Source: Cosmopolites sordidus
Taxonomy: Eukaryota > Arthropoda > Insecta > Coleoptera > Curculionidae
Direction of reading: 5' to 3'
Assembly (NCBI GenBank): GCA_031761425.1
Contig: JARFXV010001699.1
Location: 284,001 to 348,000 of the forward strand
DNA: 64,000 nt
In this document: positions 35,580-46,838 of the stretch, piece after piece
Layout of the letters: each line of letters starts with the position of its first letter
Position numbering within the stretch: position 1 is the stretch's first letter
Notes under the pieces: generated by a model
What the model was told of the DNA's origin: nothing
Seen by the model: only the letters and a program-made list of their open reading frames with translations
Database searches by the model: none
Translations under genes and position numbers: made by a program

Positions 35580-36414
35580 TCAGCCAAGTTTGTTTTTATT
35601 TTAACGCTTGAAATAAAATTTTATGACCATGTGTTCATGCTCTTTTTCTAAATTTTTCTTATATATATTGTGTGTACAGATTTTTTTAAAAACTAAGTTT
35701 GATATTATGTTTTCTCTTTCTTGTTATATATTTATATCATACAGTTATTGGACTAATTACGTATGCTATTACAACTTTATTTACTAAACAGTGTCCTTTA
35801 TTGTAACGGCTTTATTTCTCTGGTCATATATATATAGAATAAAACAACAGAAAAGCACTCACGTGTCAGGACAGAGGTTTCCAAAAAAGAACCTCTTTTT
35901 AATTCTAAATGAATATTTTAATATAACATATATATTTTAGTTATAAAACAGATTTAGCGCAACTGTAAAATTATCATTATAGTAGACGTTTCCTTACGTA
36001 AATACGTCGTTATATAACGTTTCTAGGATAATGAATAGCAAAAACTTAAAATGACAGGTTCTATAGTCAACGCGGCAACCTCAGTTTTTCCAAGTCTAAA
36101 AACTCTGAAGACCCAAATCATCTAAAGAGTTTAATAATAAGAATAAAGGTGATAATAAATGAAACACTTGGTATTTGTTTTACAATGTATTCAAGAAATT
36201 CTCAGGCATGTTTCGGCCTCGCGACCATTCTCAAAGAAAGTTATGTATAAAGTTTCAGAGTTATGTCAAATGGAGGTTTTTCTTTTGCTTCGTTAAATTT
36301 ATACCACTTTCAATAAGTGGGGTATTTCCGAAATCTAGCTGGGCGTTTATTAGGTTTTTACTGTCGTATATTGCTTTTTTAATTTTAGAAATTTCGAAGT
36401 AATCTAACAACCAA

Positions 36415-36417
<3 letters not shown>
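35580..36417. other. No recognised gene
   Basis: Around 36055-36170 a block (CAGGTTCTATAGTCAACGC onward) resembles one at 33260-33375, so part is a dispersed repeat. Otherwise featureless. Confidence 0.45.

Positions 36418-36472
<55 letters not shown>
36418..36472. repeat. (TA)n microsatellite
   Basis: TA tract. Confidence 0.97.
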
Positions 36473-36475
<3 letters not shown>

Positions 36476-36479
36476 TCAC

Positions 36480-37030
36480 ACATATTACATTTTATTTCGT
36501 ATACTCCAGATTTGTTACAAAATTTTGGTCTTTCTTTGTTATTATTTAGTATCGATGAAAGATTATTCTTATTAACAGAGATAATATTAATATTTTCTTT
36601 CTTTAAATGATTTGTGATTCTAGAACTTAATTTATGAATATAATTTATAGCATGCCAAATTTTAGAATCTTTTTCGCGTGTTGCGGTCTAAAAATGGTTG
36701 TGGTCTAAAAATGGTATTCGGTACCCGTCCAAATGCATGTGTCTTGTATAATTACTGTCGTTAAACAAATTGTTTTCAAAATTAGCCATGTAAATATCTG
36801 CCAGAAGGGGGCTTAAGCCTCAGGCCCATTTGCAATTTGTTCGTTGAATTAAACAGAAAATAATTTTGTTCGGTACACACATTGATAGCTTCTATGAGAG
36901 CATTTTTGTATTCGATTTCAAGATTACATTCATGAATTATTTCATTGAGGATTTTTTTAAGATCTTGTTCTATACAAGTTTCTATACAACTGCCACTGGT
37001 AGTTATCGGTGTGTCTAAACTCAAACTTGA
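36480..37030 (-). pseudogene. Penelope-like retroelement fragment
   Basis: Minus strand: SLDTPITTSGSCIETCIEQD, NEIIHECNLEIEYKNALIEA, a QMGLRLKPPSGRYLHG stretch where Penelope reverse transcriptases have QTnGLaMGsPlSp, then HLDGYRIPFLD, KIWHAINYIHKLSSRITNHL, and SSILNNNKERPKFCNKSGVY with EIKC, which is where the GIY-YIG endonuclease domain begins. Stops occur between pieces. The assignment is from motif order only. Confidence 0.6.
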
Positions 37031-37383
37031 AAGTGGCCTGGATAAAGGGTGAAGTTATAAATGCACCAGAGGGTGTCTTTTTGAATTGTTAGTACTAATA
37101 CTCTTCATAAATGTATAATAAAATATGCTTGTGTATTCCAGACAGGACAGTAATATAATGTGTGATATAACTGGATAGATGAGTACTTAGCAGAACATAA
37201 TTTAATATGAACATACTATGCCAGCTCGCAATTTCCCTGACAAAATAGAAATAAATATAACTAACAAAATTCTTAAATATATACACTTATCGGTTTTAAG
37301 GTGTAGCCTCAATAAGGTAATAATTGTCCTGATGGAAAAACCAAACTAATGGCGCTGGGCTGGTGGTTAAGTTGACGGTTGAC

Positions 37384-37632
37384 CAGTGGCGGCTCGTGGG
37401 TTTTGAAAGTAGAAGAAAATAGTGCTGCTGAAGATTTTTTTTTGCTGTCCTCTTCCTCTTTTTTACATTTCGTGCTATTGAAACCCTATACAGGAGGTGA
37501 AGCAGGAAAATCAGTTAAAGGAGAGAAACTGAACGGAAATAAAATATGGTGTTTTGCTCTGAAAAATTGTTTATTGGGATAAATGTTGGGGGGGGGGGGG
37601 GGGGCAACGCTCTCCCTCACAAGCCGCCACTA
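37384..37632. mobile_element. hAT-like MITE with terminal inverted repeats and 8-base target duplication
   Basis: Ends CAGTGGCGGCTCGTG and CACAAGCCGCCACTA are inverted repeats; the flanks CGGTTGAC (37376-37383) and CGGTGGAC (37633-37640) look like an 8-base target duplication with one change, typical of hAT. About 250 bases, with a poly-G run at 37587-37603 and no transposase. Confidence 0.72.
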
Positions 37633-37640
37633 CGGTGGAC

Positions 37641-38205
37641 ATATCCTGCTCTCAGTGTCGATTACTGTCTAGAGCCCTAATGGTCAAGAAATGGCTGTCC
37701 GAATCTCCTTCGGGATGGGAATTAATCTGTTTACTACCAAGAACAGCAAATGTCCAAACTGCTTAACAAAACAAATCCAATCGCTTTACAGCGACTCCAG
37801 TCTCTATAGTGCACTAACTGTTAGGGGGGCCTATGGCCAGTGAGACTCACTGAGGAATTGACAGCTGGCTGGAGAAGAGAAGAATGCAGAGTGTCTAGTC
37901 ACCCTTTTCACCATTTTGCCATATAGCTGTTTGAGTGGTGGGAAGAGCTAGAAATCTTCAAAATATCCGGATTGTACTGTCGTCGCTGTAGAACGAATCA
38001 GTTTTCGGCTGATAACGGAGCATTTACCGTTTGACCAGATTGCACGATGCAACTAATAATGCACGATGCTCTGCTGATCCCATCATATGCATAGCGATGC
38101 GTTTTGGCGTAGATATTAAATTTTCGCGGATACTTGTTGAAGGCTCAGCAGGATTAACCTACGATTGTCGCCTTTTTCACAATCACAAAGCCTTTCTAAC
38201 AATCT
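37641..38205. other. No recognised gene
   Basis: Moderately GC-richer DNA, no persistent frame, no recognised motif. From 38205 the duplicated exon G/H 5' flank begins. Confidence 0.4.
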
Positions 38206-38352
38206 TATAAAGGAAGTTCTTTTTCTGGAATCTCAAGAGCAATGCCACAACACCAAAGCATCTACACTTATTCTCAGATGTTAGTAGAATGCATGTTGCA
38301 ACTCCCGATTTGAATTTTCCTTGCACATATTAACATTTTTCTAATTTTTTAG

Positions 38353-38534
38353 CGAAAAACATGTATGAATGTCATAAATGCGGAAGAAAATACAAACGCA
38401 GAGGTCATCTGAATGCTCATTTGAAATGGGAATGCGGAGTCGCACCTCAATTTATTTGTCACATATGTCAGAAGGCATTTCGTCAAAAGTCTTATTTGAA
38501 AGTACACATTATACGCCATAATTCAGTTAAATAA
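38353..38534 (+). CDS. lola: lola alternative 3' exon H: C2HC/C2H2 zinc-finger pair
   Basis: Acceptor AG at 38351-38352 after CTAATTTTTT; begins CG then AAA (38355), TAA at 38532-38534, 59 residues. Finger 1: YECHKCGRKYKRRGHLNAHL, ending KWEC (C2HC). Linker GVAPQ. Finger 2: FICHICQKAF...YLKVHIIRH (C2H2). Identical to exon G at 46 of 59 residues. Helix position +3 of finger 2 is Tyr instead of Ser, and position +4 of finger 1 is the canonical Leu. AATAAA overlaps the stop. Third member of the F/G/H duplication series; all metal ligands kept. Confidence 0.9.
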
Positions 38535-38804
38535 ATTAATACAGCAAACTTATTAACTCTTTTTTAATTGATACTTAGTGTGGGTTGTTTTTTTTAGTTC
38601 TTATGGCGCTTTGAATAATATTTTTTTGTTGGATATTCATTAATTTGATTGATTTTTGGGTGATATCCAGTATTACTCATGATTTACTACATTACCTCTT
38701 ATTACCTCGAAAGATGTCAAGCTGGTGATTGTGAGTATTGTAATTTTGTAAAATGTCACTATAGACATTAGGGTGAACTAAATACATATAGACATATACT
38801 TATA

Positions 38805-38808
<4 letters not shown>

Positions 38809-38876
<68 letters not shown>
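38809..38876. repeat. (TA)n microsatellite
   Basis: TA tract; followed at 38894 by CAGTGGCGGCTGG, a lone end of the hAT-like MITE family. Confidence 0.95.
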
Positions 38877-38880
<4 letters not shown>

Positions 38881-39099
38881 GAGATATTGAAACAGTGGCG
38901 GCTGGTATATAAGAGCTGCAGACCCCTGAAGACCCCCTAAATCATTATGTATAAAATTACGTATATTTCGTGACATTTAATTAATTGTAGAGATTTTTTA
39001 CTTGCTTACTAAATCTGGTGAGTTTATATCTCTTATTTAGACAGTGCGTCCCAACAGTATCATTTAACAGTGTGTCCCAATAGTGCGATATCGATTGAT

Positions 39100-39270
39100 A
39101 TCTTGATAATGACTAGAGAAAAATTTTAAGTATAAGAGTTGTACAATTAAATAGGCTGTATAATTTAAAATTAATTTTATTGATACAGGGTGTCTCACAA
39201 AACCGTTGTGGGGTATAGTTTTGTTTTTCTTATTGAACACCCTGGTGCTGTAAAAATATTGTTTTTTTTT
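39100..39270. repeat. Dispersed repeat, related to 49250-49440
   Basis: Shares ATCTTGATAATG, AAGTATAAGAG, AAATAGGCTG, TAATTTAAAATTAA and ACAGGGTGTCT with the block at 49250-49440 in the same order. Sits just before exon I. Confidence 0.75.
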
Positions 39271-39402
39271 GAAAATTTAAGAGTTAAGTGTCAAATTTGG
39301 TAAGCCTTATAATCAGACTGACGTGAAGAGTCAAACTAAATTATTTCAGATTATTCCTATTTTGAAGTCTCGTATTTTAACAGTGGTATTATTTCATTTT
39401 AG

Positions 39403-39647
39403 GCAAACCTTTCGAATGTTCCAAATGCGGTAAAAGGTACAAAAGGAAAATTCATCTGAACAGTCATCTTAAATACGAATGTGGAATGAATCCTCAGTTT
39501 ACCTGTGACCTTTGTTTGAGGGCTTTTCATCAGAAATCAAATTTGAAAGCTCACATAAACGTTGTCCACCTAAAATTGAAACGATCATCGCAAGGACAAG
39601 CGCAATATAACAATTCAGATGTAGAGGAATTGGAAGAAATACTGTAG
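39403..39647 (+). CDS. lola: lola alternative 3' exon I: C2HC/C2H2 zinc-finger pair with acidic tail
   Basis: Acceptor AG at 39401-39402; begins GC then AAA (39405), TAG at 39645-39647, 80 residues. Finger 1: FECSKCGKRY...HLNSHLKYEC (C2HC). Linker GMNPQ. Finger 2: FTCDLCLRAF...NLKAHINVVH (C2H2). A 25-residue tail ends in the acidic stretch SDVEELEEIL. The finger sequences (KRYKRK..HLNSHL, QFxC, FHQKS) make it an older relative of F/G/H. No initiator Met in the exon. No AATAAA immediately downstream was seen; one at 40224-40229 is possible. Confidence 0.9.
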
Positions 39648-39649
39648 AG

Positions 39650-41090
39650 GTATTCATTTCAGACGGTGTGTTTATTGTTCCTGTTACCATAATATAATAT
39701 TTAAGTGAGAGTCTAAATATGAGAGTTATGAGGACTGTCATAAAATGCTTCGGTTTGAACTCGAACTTAAACATTATGGGGTTTTACAATTTGCAAATGC
39801 TTACTTCCAATATTCTTTAATATACTCAAAAAAAGAGCAAAAGCCCAGCTACTTTTTTTTAAATTCAATATTTATACAAATACAAGGAATTTCTAATACA
39901 TGAATATATACAGGGTTTAAGGAAAAGTATTTTTGTAAATTTAACCAACGATTCTCTACAGTTTCTTGAACAAAAAGTTCTCTTAAACCATGCATCCAAA
40001 ATGCCTGAAACTGAAAATGAAACAGAAGTTTCATTTTCAGTTTTTTAACAATGACGACCTTGTGTTTATTTCGATCGAACCATCGTCTTTTTTTATATCA
40101 ATCTATCAGAATTTTATTTTTGTTGCATTGGCCTGTTAAACTGATTATTTAAATATAAAATATATTTTGTAGGTATTTATTTATTCCATACGTTTCTGCA
40201 TAAATTTGATTTGTTTTGTTACAAAATAAAAGGAAAACTTATTTTTGGAAAACACATTATTGTCGTTTAATATGAAAGTTGAAATTACTATCACTATTAT
40301 TTTTTTAAATATCGAACTATGGTTTTGGAATCACACTACCTGTATCCAAATGTCTTAGAGAAGCTTGGACAAATTTTTGCCGAACTGGAAGGGGTTTTTG
40401 CAATGTCATGTAGCGACATGTAAATGTGGTTAGCTCCTTCAGACTTTTGGAGGGGTTCCCCGCAAATAAACATAGTGTGATATTCGCGTATGGAATATAT
40501 TTTTGGTTATAAATCGAACTTTGTCGTAATTTTGTTATAACAATTTTTGTCGAGGCGATATTTCGATCACGCCCTTCTGATGAAAGACATGATTTTTTAT
40601 AAAATGTTTTAACACAGTTTCTTATTTGTAGTTTCTTTGTTAAATAATAACAAATTTATAACCGATTTGCTTAAATTGTTAATCCTTGTGATAGATCTTT
40701 GATTGGTGATTTGAAATAATAATTTTGCAATTTTTTTTCTCGAGAAATCTTAGATTTTTGACCCTTATAAAAATGTTTTCTTTAATATGAATCGTTTGTT
40801 AAATTTATAAAAGTACTTTTAGAAGTATATAATACATTCCTACGCAAACCAATGCATTTTTTATTTAAGTTAAAGTTGTTCGAATTAGTGTAATATCTGT
40901 CTTTTTTTTTTAGTAAAACTAATCGAAAAGTTGCAAATCTATAAAAAGAAAATTTTTTATTATAATAATTTTAAAAAGAAACTTTTTATATTACAATATT
41001 AAGGTGTTGCATTTTTCTTCTACTTTATTAATTAAAATTTGTAGGATACATTTCAAAGTATCGAAGCCAAAGTTCCCAAATTTAGATTTT
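39650..41090. other. No recognised gene
   Basis: AT-rich intronic DNA without motif; poly-T tracts but no following finger pattern. Confidence 0.5.
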
Positions 41091-41099
41091 TTTTGATCC

Positions 41100-42125
41100 C
41101 CAATTTATTGGTAAAAATCTGATGAAAGGTTGCTTGACTCAAGTTTAACTCTTCCCAACTTATTTTGGTCAGCAACTAACGACCATAATGCACAAGATCC
41201 TGGTTTCTCTGGGCATGTTTTCATTACTTCTTGCAGTTGAATGTTTTCCGGTTTGAGGTTCATGTTTAAACAAGTCTTGGCCTTCTGAGAATGCCTTAAA
41301 CTACCTGAAAACCTGGCCCCTTGACAAAATCCTATTTCCATAAGCATATTTAAGTTTTGTAAAAGTTTCTATCGCACTGATAGCATACCGTTGCTTGAAA
41401 TTGTTAGCACTCATTTTCAGAACGTATTAGAAAAATCCACATCAAGAATCAAGGTTGAAACTCGTACAGAGGCCACAACAGACTTTAACCTTTCTCCCCT
41501 TCAAAGTGGAACCCCAAACCAAGGTGCGGTAATTGAAAGAATTGGAGCTCTCTTAGTATCGGTCGAACAGTTTGCAGCAAGGAAAGCGAGTCATCAATTT
41601 TTTCTGGTTTTGATGTTGAATTGACTTGTTGAATAAATTCTTCTATTGGAACCTTTGGTGTGAAACACTAAACTTGAAGATATTTACCATTAAACATCAA
41701 ATAAAATACCACTTTTTTGAACTTCTCGACGCACGTTTCGCAAATCTCTTCAAAGTTTACTTGTTGAATGCTAAATTCGGTCACAAACATACGAGACGTG
41801 TGTGTAGGTGTACTATCGTGGTAAAAGAACATTTTCTTTTTTTTACTATATGTTGACGTTTAGCTTGAATATCCCTCTGCGATTAATCCAGTAGTGAAGT
41901 GTAATACTTCCCGATGATGATCGCGCATTTTGTCTAGAAGCCTATCAACTCCACAGCACGAGCATTCCAGAAAACCATCGTTACGGCTTTTCCTGCAGCT
42001 GCAACCGTTTTTGCCTTATTTTGGGGCACTCAAACATGTTGAACTACAGTGGATCCAACCTTCATTTCGACTTGTACAAGTTGGCCTAAGCTTAAATATA
42101 GCTCATCTCCGAGGTTGATCTCTTC
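41100..42125 (-). pseudogene. Probable mariner-related relics
   Basis: The minus-strand frame 41347-41105 (FSGSLRHSQKAKTCLNMNLK, PENIQLQEVMKTCPEKPGS) parallels the segment at 56880-57260, which reads more clearly as mariner. 41655-41760 carries the dispersed ACTTGAAGATATTTACCATT ... CTTCTCGACGCAC repeat. Evidence is weak for the rest. Confidence 0.45.
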
Positions 42126-42129
42126 CTGA

Positions 42130-42984
42130 CTGAATTTTTATTCTTCTTTTTTTCTGAAATCTCACGTTATGTTCTGAATGTACATTGCGCGATATATATC
42201 TGTAGCCAGATATTGTATTCAGCTCTACTTCAGACTTTCAGTTCTACTGATGACTTTTTCCATATTTTCTTCATTTGTAATGTCTTCATTCCCAACATAG
42301 TTCATTTAATAGTTTACAATTAAGGATTAATTTTAATTTTAATCCTTAATATTCCAGCTGTCCTTGCTTCCACCGCTTTGACTGATTGTTTCCAGTAATG
42401 GTGCATTGGTATTTAGCATGATAAATTCGACGGCTTAATTAACCTCAAACATTGATTTAAATAACCATACAATAAAAAAAAGTTCCAACTGAATTAGTCA
42501 AATATATTTCGATAAGAATGTGAAAAAATCGCATTCTGAATGATATTGTATTAATTTGAATAACTTTATATAATACATTTTTTATCACCCCATTTTGTGT
42601 GTTATTTATTAGTAAAGCGAAATAAACAAAAATATTACAACGAATATTATTTTTGCACACGTCCTTTATTATAAAAAGCAGAATGGATTTTCTAATTTAT
42701 AAACTATTGTAAAATAATATCTACTCTAAATAAAGTGTTTTCATTCGTTTGTTTTTCTTAAATGAATAATCATTTATGTATTTCTTTTCTTTATTTTTTG
42801 TTTTTTTTTAGGTTCGATTTTTCTGTTTTTTTATTTGGTTTATAATTTTGTCACATCCATCTCGAGAGTTTAACCCTATCACGCCAAAGATTTTATTTTA
42901 CCCTATTATGTGAGTATTATTTGTTGAAAAGTTTTCTTTTCTCCGAGTTAATTATGTCAAATTGATGTATTGTTTTTCTTTAAG
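42130..42984. other. Non-coding, ends in exon J acceptor
   Basis: A second possible acceptor with a long T run (AG at 42810-42811) precedes only 19 open codons without fingers. Confidence 0.45.
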
Positions 42985-43328
42985 GGCTTATAATATTCTA
43001 TGCATCAGATTTTACTCAATACACGCAACTGAAGGTGTACAACCACGAGAATGTTCGTTATGGATGTAGCAAGTGCAAGAAGACCTATCAGCAAAAGAAG
43101 ACTTTAGGTCGTCATCTTCGATTTGACTGTGGTCAAAAGCCAGCCTTCACGTGTCAGCTGTGCGCTAAACAATTCAAACACGGCTACATTTTGTTGAAAC
43201 ATATGAGAAACACGCACGACATATTCATACAAAAGTTGAGACAGAGAGGACCAAAGATTGTCAGCACTGTAACAGTTAGCAGTGGGTCGAGTGCCACGAT
43301 CGAAATAAAAGAAGAAACCGATGCCTAG
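42985..43328 (+). CDS. lola: lola alternative 3' exon J: C2HC/C2H2 zinc-finger pair with flanking extensions
   Basis: Acceptor AG at 42983-42984 after TTTTTCTTTA; begins GG then CTT (42987), and the frame is open to TAG 43326-43328, 113 residues. The first ~23 residues (LIIFYASDFTQYTQLKVYNH) precede finger 1: YGCSKCKKTY...LGRHLRFDC (C2HC). Linker GQKPA. Finger 2: FTCQLCAKQF...LLKHMRNTH (C2H2). A ~40-residue tail is basic (KLRQRGPK) then Ser/Thr-rich and acidic, ending IKEETDA, which resembles a SUMO-site-like IKEE motif. The acceptor was chosen because an in-frame TAA lies directly upstream and the phase equals that of the other exons. ATTAAA near 43399. Confidence 0.88.
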
Positions 43329-43399
43329 GTTTTGTTTTTCAGATTTTTGTGGTCAGGTTAGAAAAATGGATTAGTCTGGAGAGAAATATTTACATGTTT

Positions 43400-44280
43400 A
43401 TTAAAATTTGAGATAAAGTAACTAATAGAAAACCCAGAAATCCGGATTGTTGTATTAAGATCCAGGACAAAAAGATGTCCTACTTTAGTTTTTTTTTAAA
43501 TTATTTAAATGTTCCCCTTGCTTTTGGTTTTCTTTTTTGCATAAACAAGTTGGTTTATCAAAGTTTGAAAATATTTTGTCCGTTTAAAGATGACGAAAAA
43601 AAACCTAAGAAGAAATTAAAAATATTACTTTTTAAAAATTGGACAAAACGATATCACACGTACCGTTAAACATTATAATGAAAGTTTAATAATAATTATA
43701 GAAATCCTCATCTTAGTATCCGGTATAGGCTCCACCTAGGGTAAGATCCCAGAGCCCCCAGATCTATGTCATTTTAGCAAAGCAGAAATTTTGAACATTA
43801 ATAGTCTAATATGCAGTTAATAAAGTATGCGTACTTGCTTAACTGCTAAGTCGGGCCTCTTTCAGGTAGCAGGTACTAAAGGTACATAAAAACCTTACTC
43901 GCCTATGTTAAAGTTAAAAAGCTGTTTTTTACATGTTTTACAGAATATTGTCAAAAACCAACATTCATTATTGCCAGACCCTTTCCGTGGCCCTTAACTT
44001 CCGTCAGACGCTTTAAAGATTGTTTCCGCCAGATGCTTTAAAAATTAGGTAAACTGCGTTCCAGGGGAGAGTAGGAGAATGGCGAACGGCTAAGAGAAAA
44101 CTGAAAAAAACAGTGCAGGTTTTTGAGGTAGAAATCTTTTAATGCTTAATCAGTCAGTCTGTTTATCTAACTAACTTAAACTTAATTCAACAGTATTATA
44201 TTATTTAAAAAAAAACTTCTAAAGAAAACAAAACTCTTGGTGTTCGGTCTAACCCGACACGCGATGGTAATACCGAACAG
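43400..44280. other. No recognised gene
   Basis: AT-rich, no motif. The start of an ~11.7-kb exon-free interval filled mostly with transposon relics. Confidence 0.5.
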
Positions 44281-44316
44281 TGATTGGGGTAATTACGAAC
44301 TAATATGATTAAGTTT

Positions 44317-45230
44317 TTAACGACAAAAATCACATCGATAGCCCGCCGATGTTGAAGCTTGGTCGGTACATCTGGCGTATGCCCATTGGTAGCACTCACA
44401 ACACATAATCCAATCTTCCGCGGGAGGGCTAACATATTTATCACTGCAAAAAATGCAAAAATGGTCAGTATTTTCATTATTAATCCTACATTACCTGGCT
44501 TAATAATTTCGATTTTTTCTATCTTTATTTGTTTTTTCCCAGAAATCTTCTCGTTTTTTTCCTTTTCTAATTTCTTGTTCTGCCTTTGTTCTAGTTCTTC
44601 TTTCAAAGGTATACTAGTCAAAATGATTGAATAATTTTTCTTTATATTGCGTTTCGATGTCTTAGTAAGAATTACAGGTATATTTACTGTATCAGATAGT
44701 CTTATCTTTAATAATAACTTTATTAGAGTCATTTTCTAGTGTTATAGTAGAATTTAGACTATCGGAACATTGTGGCGGGGAAGTGTGTCTATCAGTAAGA
44801 ACATTACAATCATGGGACTCAGCAGCAACTACCGGAACAATAATTTTGACCTTGGAAGCTGAAACCTCAATAATTTGTGTTTCAAGAGAAAGTACGTACG
44901 AACGCGATATCTCATTGCCACTTGAACATCAGAAATGCGGGCTTGAGTTACAACGGCATGTGCGTCGGGAGTTACAACATTAGTAACTTGCAGGCTATTA
45001 GAGTTTTCTGCACGTGGGCCCATTGATGTTTTAATAGGCTGGGAACTCTGGCTCTGGGTCACCGCTTCTTCGAATTCAATAGAACGGAATGGGTAAATTC
45101 CGTTTACCTCTCCTTTCCTTTTCTAGATTGATGCATCGGTTGAACGCCTTTGTGAATAGTTCTACCACTTCATACTTCGTTATTCCTCTTCTAGCTCTCT
45201 CAGACATGAAATACTCACATTCTCGGTTAT
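44317..45230 (-). pseudogene. pogo/Tigger-type transposase C-terminal half with PHD-like finger
   Basis: On the minus strand, in order: RARRGITKYEVVELFTKAFN, then GIYPF-like NLPIPFY, SQPIKTSMGPRAENSNSLQV, a Lys/Glu-rich coil (EELEQRQNKKLEKEKNEK), and after a frameshift HFCIFCSDKYVSPPAEDWIM with CCECYQWAYARC and YRCDFCR ending at TAA 44317. The last part has Cys pairs spaced like the PHD-like zinc module found at the end of many insect pogo-type transposases. The catalytic DDE domain is absent, and there are at least two frameshifts. Inactive. Confidence 0.78.
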
Positions 45231-45639
45231 AGATCGGTAGAAGATCGAAGGAGGTCCATGCTCACTAACGGGGAGTACTACTACAGAAAGAAGCTTATTA
45301 CAAATGCAACTTTTTAAGTGATATTAATGATTCGGAAAGGGCTGAAGGGATATGGATGATAATAAATGTTCAGGCCGATCAATACCTCCACATTCACCCT
45401 ATTCTCAAAATTTTATGCCGTTACATTGCTACCTATACTGAGCAGTCAAGTAAGAAAATAATGAATCGAAATTGAATACAATGATATTTTATCTTAATGA
45501 GATTCTGCCAGCTCAAGCAATGTTCATTGTGGTTGAAAAAACAATGTTACATAATATACTCTCATATCATATTTTAAAATTTCAGTTGTCTATTTGTCTA
45601 TTTACATTACCATTAAAAAAGGAAGCTTCAAGCGCATTG

Positions 45640-46010
45640 ACTTTTCAGATTGCATTCCAGAACTACCAGACGAACAAACGCATCCGTTATGCAAGAACTT
45701 AATGAACCCACAAGGCTATCCCAAATTATGCATAAACGAATACTAAGATTCTTAGGCCACCTCAAACGTAGGGATGGCGGTAACCTAGAAAGACTGGTGC
45801 AACAGGGGCGGATGTAGGGTTTTAAACCATGCCCCACAGAGGTGCAATAAGATGGACAGACCAAATTAAAGAGTTTTTTTTTAATTTTCCAATATGTTTA
45901 GCTCCCCAATTTGCAACCAAGGAAGCCAGAAATAGAGAACGCTGGCGGGAAGTAGTCCAGAAAGGATGCAAACGGAATGAGTTTCCATAGGTCACGACTC
46001 TTTTATAAAG
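45640..46010 (+). pseudogene. Non-LTR reverse transcriptase C-terminal fragment
   Basis: Plus strand: RIRYARL, then RILRFLGHLKRRDGGNLERL with VQQGR, GAIRWTDQIK and finally ARNRERWREVVQKGCK. This is the familiar non-LTR end (LrwlGHv.R..., GRP..RW.d.i, a.dR..WR..v). Frames change at least twice. Confidence 0.75.
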
Positions 46011-46139
46011 AAAAATATGAAGAAGAAGCAATTTTCTATTTAAAAACAATGTGAAAAGCTCTGGAACAACCTAGAGTTTTCGCGACATTTCAGCTAAATA
46101 AGCTGCCTATCCACGTATTTTCCAAATAAAAAAAATACG

Positions 46140-46480
46140 TGGATAGGACGCGACGAAGGACCAAAGTTATAGACATAGTAGAATATGCTGCCAGACTAAA
46201 ATGGAAATTCTCAGGACACGACCAAAGGCTCTCAGTCAATAGATGGAACCATGTCATCTAAAACTGGTGCCCATATGAAGGTCAACGAAATAGAGGATGA
46301 CTACAAATGAGATGGGTGGATGACATAATGAGACTCGGAGGATTGGCATGAAAAAAAAAACAGCACAGGACAAAGATGGAGAGAACTGGAAGAGACTTAC
46401 ATTGGGAGATACCTGGATGTATAAATAGGATGATGATGATGATTATGATTATGAGGATGCCTAAAATGTCTCTGGATTTC
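46140..46480 (+). pseudogene. Non-LTR reverse transcriptase C-terminal fragment (second type)
   Basis: Plus strand: RTRRRTKVIDIVEYAARLKW, then KFSGHDQRLSVNRWNHVI, RWVDDIMRLGG and WRELEETYIG-like codons: the RTkV.DIve.iarLKW.waGHvaR.....W, RWvDDI...aG, W..l.EaYvq series. Stops inside. It ends in a GAT/GAT-rich stretch. Confidence 0.78.
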
Positions 46481-46838
46481 TTCAAATCGGAGAAAGCTAT
46501 ATATACATACTGGGTATAGCATATGTTATATGTATTACCCAGAATGAAAATTTCTTTGTAAATAGGAAAATTAATAGTGAATCTAAAGAAATCTAGAAAA
46601 TATTTCTGAGAAATTGGAAAAATAATTAATAAAATTCGTTCAACTGTTCAAAAAATTGTAAACAGATACGGGGTTCTTTCAAGTAAAGCCGCTTAAGGGC
46701 GTCCAAAGAAGTTAGACATGTATTATGAACGAGCAATATTGAAATGTGCATGGAAAATTCGGCAACTAGTGCATCATTATTGACAGGTGATATCGCTGGG
46801 TCTACGGGATTGTTGTAACACCACAAAGAAACCATATA

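Noticed and set aside
42812..42872. Acceptor-like site with long T run at 42810-42811
   Set aside because: It opens only 19 codons without fingers; the acceptor at 42983-42984 leads to exon J. Kept only as a possible minor alternative.
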